Source: Steromphala cineraria
Lineage: Eukaryota > Mollusca > Gastropoda > Trochida > Trochidae
Length of the DNA: 64,000 bases
Reading direction: 5' to 3'
Assembly: GCA_916613615.1 (NCBI GenBank)
Contig: OU744730.1
Coordinates: 30,006,882-30,070,881 of the forward strand
The notes under the pieces: model-generated
Seen by the model: the letters and a program-made list of their open reading frames with translations, nothing else
The model's database searches: none
Told to the model about the DNA's origin: nothing
Part shown: piece by piece, positions 59,519 through 64,000 of the stretch
Layout of the letters: each line of letters starts with the position of its first letter
How positions within the stretch are numbered: the stretch's first letter is position 1
Translations under genes and position numbers: made by a program

Positions 59519-60122
59519 TTAACCCTTGTACGATGTTGCGAAAAAATGGCACTAGCTACATTTGGGGTCAAATATGACCCTAACAGTAGAAAACTAAGCA
59601 ACTTACAGGTCTCGTCTTTCAGAGATTTAAAGCTTTCAAGGCTGCTTGCTTGTTTCAAAAAGTAATATGTCGTATAATTTTTTATTTAACATCCTGCCCC
59701 AAATAATGAAATTTACGGGGAAAAAAATTGGGTTCATGTTCGTCCCCAAACGTAGTTAGTGCAATATTTCTAAAATATTGTACACAAGTTAAGCAGTCTT
59801 AAAGATGTTTTATTTGGAATAGCTAATTGGATATATAAAAACAGATATCAGGAATTTCCAAGAATGACTTTATGGACATTTAAAAATAATCCTTATAATT
59901 TTAGGCCAAAAATAAGAAATTTGGGGCTATGTTTGATGAAATAATTCATGACTATATGTGACCGTATGACTATAACTACAAATTTTGACAGAATTATTTT
60001 GTAAAAATAGGTGATAAAGGCACATAAAACTTTCAAAAAATATCAAACAATAATTTGTTTTTTTGAATTTTGTTTGGAAGCCCTGGGGTCAAATACAACC
60101 ACAAACGTCGTGCAAGGGTTAA
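59519..60122. mobile_element. piggyBac-like MITE inserted in the Helentron
   Basis: TTAA at 59519-59522 and 60119-60122 flank inverted ends CCCTTGTACGATGTT and CCCTTGCACGACGTT (right end read inverted). Just inside lies a GGGGTCAAATATGACCC-type motif, as in the MITE at 35190. It has no transposase. It is upstream of the coiled-coil ORF's likely first coding exon. Confidence 0.8.
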
Positions 60123-60556
60123 GGGAACAATAGCAGAAACTATTGCCCAAAATACAGTGCAATATTTCTAAAATATTGTACACAAGTTAAGCAGTCTTAA
60201 AGATGTTATATTTGGAATAGCTAATTGGATATATAAAAACAGATATCAGGAATTTCCAAGAATGACTTTATGGACATTTAAAAATAATCCTTATAATTTT
60301 AGGCCAAAAATAAGAAATTTGGGGCTATGTTTGATGAAATAATTCATGACTATATGTGACCGTATGACTATAACTACAAATTTTGACAGAATTATTTTGT
60401 AAAAATAGGTGATTAAGGCACATAAAACTTTCAAAAAATATCAAACAATAATTTGTTTTTTTGAATTTTGTTTGGAAGCCCTGGGGTCAAATACAACCAC
60501 AAACGTCGTGCAAGGGTTAAGGGAACAATAGCAGAAACTATTGCCCAAAATACAGT
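59761..60556. repeat. 398-bp tandem duplication
   Basis: 59761-60158 and 60159-60556 are nearly identical; I find about two differences (ttttatttgg/ttatatttgg, gataaagg/gattaagg). Each copy contains the right part of the MITE, its TTAA and 36 bases of flank, so the duplication happened after MITE insertion and is recent. Confidence 0.9.
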
Positions 60557-61250
60557 AAGATAATGATTATATGAAGTTATTGTCATAATAAGATAATAAT
60601 AAGGAAATATTTAAGGTAACTTCACACTTAATCATATAATCATTATGATATTGTAATTTGTGTAAGAATTTCTTCTCAATTGATATTTGTAATGAGACTA
60701 TTACCACAAGACAACTATATGGATACATAGAAAAGCAAATAGTGGATGAAGCATGAAGAAATAGGGTGGTGATCCTTCAGCCATGGGAGATGGTGAATGT
60801 GCATGGGATAGGTGATCAGGAAATGAGGATAAATATATAGAATAATATAGTGATAGCAGCCAGTTGGCAAAGCAAGCAAATTTACCCACAACCACCATGC
60901 AAATGAATGAAGACCGAGGAATATACAACACGCAATTGAAATACATACCATCTCCCATGTTACCGGTGTTCACTACGTGGAAGTAGATCACCTGGAACAC
61001 CTGCCTTGAAGCTGCTTCTCCCAAATCAAATCATGTATACACATAACAAATATGTCTAATAACACTGTCATTTATTCCAACACAAGATTACCATCATTGA
61101 AAACAAATATTTTAAATGAATACATAGAAGCATTAACATTCAAAACAACTAATTGATAATGTAAAATGTTTGACAAAAATGTGATTACAATTAATATATT
61201 TGCATGACAGTAACAACAGAAATTACAATTCAAATGACAATGACATTTGT
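60557..61250. other. Helentron 5' region with a possible untranslated exon
   Basis: Holds a small inverted repeat (60562-60574 with 60632-60644). On the minus strand there is a possible exon that ends at a strong donor G|GTATGT (60948-60943). Exon sequence before it reads without stops from about 61024, but matches nothing I know. It could be the spliced leader exon joining the acceptor at 59422 or 58174. Confidence 0.25.
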
Positions 61251-61997
61251 ATGAAGTTTGATGAAGCTAGCATGCATAGTTTTGGAGATCTGCTCCGCAC
61301 AAAGTTTTGGGACGGACGGGTCACTTTTTAGTCACGTTTCCATGGAAACCGCAAAAATGAAAATTCAGAAAATAGTTCTAACCCTCAAAAGGCACAACTA
61401 GGGATCATGGTTGACATGTGTATGAAGTTTGATGAAGCTAGCATGCATAGTTTTGGAGATCTGCTCCGCACAAAGTTTTGGGACGGACGGGTCACTTTTC
61501 AGTCACGTTTCCATGGAAACCGCAAAAATGAAAATTCAGAAATAGTTCTAACCCTCAAAAGGCACAACTAGGGATCATGGTTGACATGTGTATGAAGTTT
61601 GATGAAGCTAGCATGCATAGTTTTGGAGATCTGCTCCGCACAAAGTTTTGGGACGGACGGGTCACTTTTCAGTCACGTTTCCATGGAAACCGCAAAAATG
61701 AAAATTCCGAAATAGTTCTAACCCTCAAAAGGCACAACTAGGGATCATGGTTGACATGTGTATGAAGTTTGATGAAGCTAGCATGCATAGTTTTGGAGAT
61801 CTGCTCCGCACAAAGTTTTGGGACGGACGGGTCACTTTTCAGTCACGTTTCCATGGAAACCGCAAAAATGAAAATTCAGAAATAGTTCTAACCCTCAAAA
61901 GGCACAACTAGGGATCATGGTTGACATGTGTATGAAGTTTGATGAAGCTAGCATGCATAGTTTTGGAGATCTGCTCCGCACAAAGTTTTGGGACGGA
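61251..61997 (+). repeat. 170-bp satellite-like tandem repeat, 4.4 copies
   Basis: Units start (atgaagtttgatgaagctag) at 61251, 61422, 61592, 61762 and 61932: one of 171 bp, three of 170 bp, and a partial last. They are almost identical. Each full unit contains the palindrome GTTTCCATGGAAAC. The structure matches the core repeats of pearl/HINE elements and lies at the upstream end of the Helentron. Confidence 0.9.
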
Positions 61998-62035
61998 CGG
62001 ACGGACAGACGGACGGACAGACGGACGGACGGAAA
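61989..62035 (+). repeat. GACG/CAGA-type microsatellite
   Basis: gacggacggacggacagacg and onward for about 45 bases, directly after the 170-bp repeats. This order (core repeat, then microsatellite) is diagnostic of pearl-like elements. Confidence 0.9.
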
Positions 62036-62047
62036 GAATGAACGCTA

Positions 62048-62081
62048 TATACCCCCGCTTACGCTGTAAGGCGGGGGTATA
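62048..62081. other. terminal hairpin of the Helentron
   Basis: TATACCCCCGC (62048-62058) pairs perfectly with GCGGGGGTATA (62071-62081). The loop holds an inner TTAC/GTAA stem. The hairpins of the elements at 45876 and 25479 are built the same way. Confidence 0.85.
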
Positions 62082-62085
62082 AAAA

Positions 62086-62759
62086 CGTTATGAAATGTTG
62101 AATCACTCATTAATGAAACTCAACTTACAGAACAACCTCCGATCCAACAATTATTCATGAATAAGCTAACGTTTGATAACATACAGTAGTCTCAGCGTGA
62201 ATGATGAATTTCAAGTTTGACAACAGGTTAATAAGAAGATTGAATGACGGATTGGAAAGATAATTTGAAATTAGAAATTCATTGGAATTTAACCTTCTTT
62301 TCACTTTTGATTGGAGAGAAACGAGATAATGATACCTCAAGATGACATGTAAACAACATTTTAATGTTTATTGCCATTGGAATTCTGAAAATAGAACTTA
62401 CATTTGCATTTTGATTATATCTTAACATTCAAAACAACTTTTTAAGTGCAGCCATGGCATAAATTACATACGAAAATCTCATCGATTCCCATATCGAGAT
62501 AGAAGGCTGAGTGAACTGTCAAATGTTTATATATTTCATCAAACAGTCAAATGAAGTTTGAGATGATAATTTTGATTGGAATTGGGTTTCATTCATGATA
62601 CCTAATTAAGCATGAAATTTAACGAGTAATAAAGAATTGTTTATATTTTACGATTTCATTCATAACAGCCATCAATATTCAAATGCAAGCTGAAAATGTA
62701 CACAAATCAAGTCTAACGAAGTAACGAACGAGTCAGCTTTCATCTATTTTGCCTTAAAC
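62086..62759. other. unassigned non-coding DNA
   Basis: AT-rich flank beyond the hairpin with no recognised feature. Confidence 0.45.
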
Positions 62760-62965
62760 ACCTCGGGGACAAAAACTTGGCAATACATAGAGGGCTTCAG
62801 CTTGGGCTATTCAGTCTTGTCCACACCAACAGTAGTGTAACTCCCTCCTTGTTCTGTTTATGCCATGTTTCTTTGCTTGATAACTTGCAACCCTTACGGC
62901 CTTGTCAGGCATCATCTTGTAACATAGTCCTGTCTCACCGTTGTAGACTTCGTGTATCCTGCTTG
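62760..62965 (-). pseudogene. pogo/Tigger-type (DDE) transposase fragment
   Basis: Minus strand: 62958-62890 reads RIHEVYNGETGLCYKMMPDK, matching the family's first catalytic block (xxYNxDETGLxYKxLP) with the catalytic Asp changed to Gly. After a frame change it reads GCKLSSKE...KEGVTLLLVW and PLCIAKF..PRC, matching the following KxRVTxLL...K.PLxIGKxxxPRC region. It is frameshifted, contains stops and is short, so it is dead. Confidence 0.65.
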
Positions 62966-63419
62966 AGTTAGGTATTAATTCTCAAATAAGTCTTAAATTG
63001 TTGTGTTTATAAATATTGTTTCAGTAGCTTGAATAATCTAAATTTATTTTATAGACATGTTTTTGCTCATTTACAAAAGACAATTGAAACCATGTTTAAG
63101 AATCAATTTACAATCTTCCCTACAATCTTCACAAGATAAATCTACAACAACAAAATAAGATATACACACTGTGGTTCCTTAAGTCTTTGCTTTTATCTCT
63201 TTGACCGATTATTATATCAAATAATGGTAAGTCATGTAAAAGTCATACAATGAAATCCAGCATTTGTTCCAATCGGTCACCAAAACGTGGAACAAAATAA
63301 CATCTATGAGCCATCCTTTAAAACATTTTCTCACATATTAATAAAACCTTCAATAATCACTGGTTGAAGTATATTGGAGGTCCTTGAGAAACTTAATATA
63401 GGTAACACTTTTGCGGTAT
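62966..63419. other. unassigned non-coding DNA
   Basis: AT-rich spacer between two decayed coding fragments. Confidence 0.45.
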
Positions 63420-63993
63420 GAGCAGTGTTGTCCGTAGCGGCAACGTTTTATAAGATAGATGGTTGGCAGACTTTCTTCCCAGTACACCAATTTTGCTTGA
63501 TGTATGGTCTTTTCTCCCTGATACAGACTATGTTGGTTTCCATCCGCTTTCGTACCGACAGAGCTTCCTTTGGCTGCATCCCACTTGTGATGAATGACTT
63601 ACATTTCATAATTCAGTTTCTCCATAGCTTGGCTGTTCAGAAGAATAAGAGGTTCAAATCGACCAATAATCACTGTTGCATGATTCACAAGGCAGTGTAT
63701 GTATGGAGTGACATTCTGTTTCTGAAAGCCTTTGAGTAGGTAGCGACAAGAAATGTTCCAGCCGCTTCTTGGCATCTTTTGCCCTTCTCTTGACAGATTG
63801 AATCATAAGGATGGTTGAAATCCGTCCACAACTGAAATATAGTAGTCTCCGTTTCTCGTTGGGAGTTTTCCTGGTTATCGTTGTGGAAGCCGCTCAAAAA
63901 CCTTTTTTTTTTAACCAGTAGTTGATAACTGTTCCAGTCTTCCCACACAGAGGATGTCACTCCGACCTCTTTAAAGTTAACTCTCCTTGACAT
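63420..63993 (-). pseudogene. decayed transposon-associated protein, partial at the window edge
   Basis: Minus-strand ORF 63993-63685 ends with IFQLWTDFNHPYDSI and ATYSKAF. A shift of frame near 63735 continues as FQKQNVTPYIHCLVNH, then GRFEPLILLNSQAMEKLNYEM, a stop, and IHHKWDA. The blocks LWxDFxxLY...VTPYIHxLxxHxP...FxxxSxQxxEKLN are those of an uncharacterised protein family found in many copies in invertebrate genomes, usually transposon-associated; this is from memory. It contains stops and a frameshift. It may extend past the right edge. Confidence 0.45.
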
Positions 63994-64000
63994 GGCAAGT

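Larger units (their letters stand above)
50641..62085 (-). mobile_element. near-complete autonomous Helentron, ~11.4 kb
   Basis: Between a left-end motif TACCCCCGCTT (50671-50681) and a right-end hairpin (62048-62081) lies one minus-strand gene with Helitron Rep, Pif1 helicase and APE-like endonuclease domains. The endonuclease distinguishes Helentrons from canonical Helitrons. The two ends carry CCCCCGC and GCGGGGG as inverted subterminal repeats, like the HINE at 45304. Right of the genes are four and a half 170-bp repeats and a GACG microsatellite. The left motif is about 340 bp past the gene's stop codon, a sensible 3' UTR length. Contained insertions: a piggyBac-like MITE with a tandem duplication. 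The outer limits are inferred; the coding core is certain. Confidence 0.65.

Noticed and set aside
60701..61024. 107-codon minus-strand ORF as a gene
   Set aside because: A strong splice donor (GTATGT at 60948-60943) cuts it early, so at most its first part is an exon; the rest reads as AT-rich intron.
61251..62035. CRISPR-like array
   Set aside because: The 170-bp units are contiguous without unique spacers, and the surrounding DNA is eukaryotic.

Overview
The window looks like AT-rich, gene-poor nuclear DNA from a mollusc, most likely a marine gastropod of the abalone/top-shell kind. That placement is an inference. It rests on tRNA-derived SINEs, on short elements headed by (GTGA)n next to a CGCCGC...GCGGCG hairpin as in abalone repeats, and on elements built like the molluscan 'pearl'/HINE type: a ~150-170-bp tandem repeat, a GACG/ACGG microsatellite, then a CCCCC...GGGGG hairpin. 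I see no convincing intact host protein gene, rRNA, functional tRNA, CRISPR array or operon. Nearly everything recognisable is mobile DNA or local duplication.

Layout. 1-7.2 kb: AT-rich non-coding DNA with local duplications and two copies of a TTAA-flanked MITE, one holding a perfect 59-bp-arm palindrome. 7.2-34.4 kb: an array of related non-coding blocks (A 7.2-13.9, B 13.9-22.2, C 22.2-29.0, D 29.9-34.4 kb, with a stray piece at 40.7-41.2 kb). These share short, well-preserved islands and a ~40-bp motif that recurs at least eleven times. SINEs, a pearl-like element and tiny hairpin retroposons are inserted in the array. 34.4-50.6 kb: a mosaic with a piggyBac-like MITE, a 3.5-kb element with ~560-bp inverted ends, two more TTAA MITEs, a Tc1/mariner pseudogene, a second pearl/HINE element, LINE 3' ends, a MULE-like fragment and more SINEs.

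50.6-62.1 kb: the main feature, a near-complete Helentron (rolling-circle transposon) coded on the minus strand. One continuous reading frame (58139 to 51024) encodes, in order, a Ulp1/C48-like cysteine protease, ten 23-residue basic repeats, a CxxC/CxxC domain, an HUH two-tyrosine Rep nuclease, a Pif1-type helicase and an APE-like endonuclease. It is broken by only two in-frame stops. A small coiled-coil ORF lies upstream in the same orientation. The upstream end of the element carries the pearl-type 170-bp repeats, GACG microsatellite and terminal hairpin, which suggests that the pearl/HINE elements nearby are its non-autonomous relatives. 62.7-64.0 kb: decayed minus-strand fragments of a pogo/Tigger transposase and of another transposon-associated protein, cut by the window edge.

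How the parts work together: the Helentron would have supplied rolling-circle functions in trans to the HINEs, and LINE machinery (LINE ends are present) would have moved the SINEs and mini-hairpin retroposons. Both are inferences from family knowledge.
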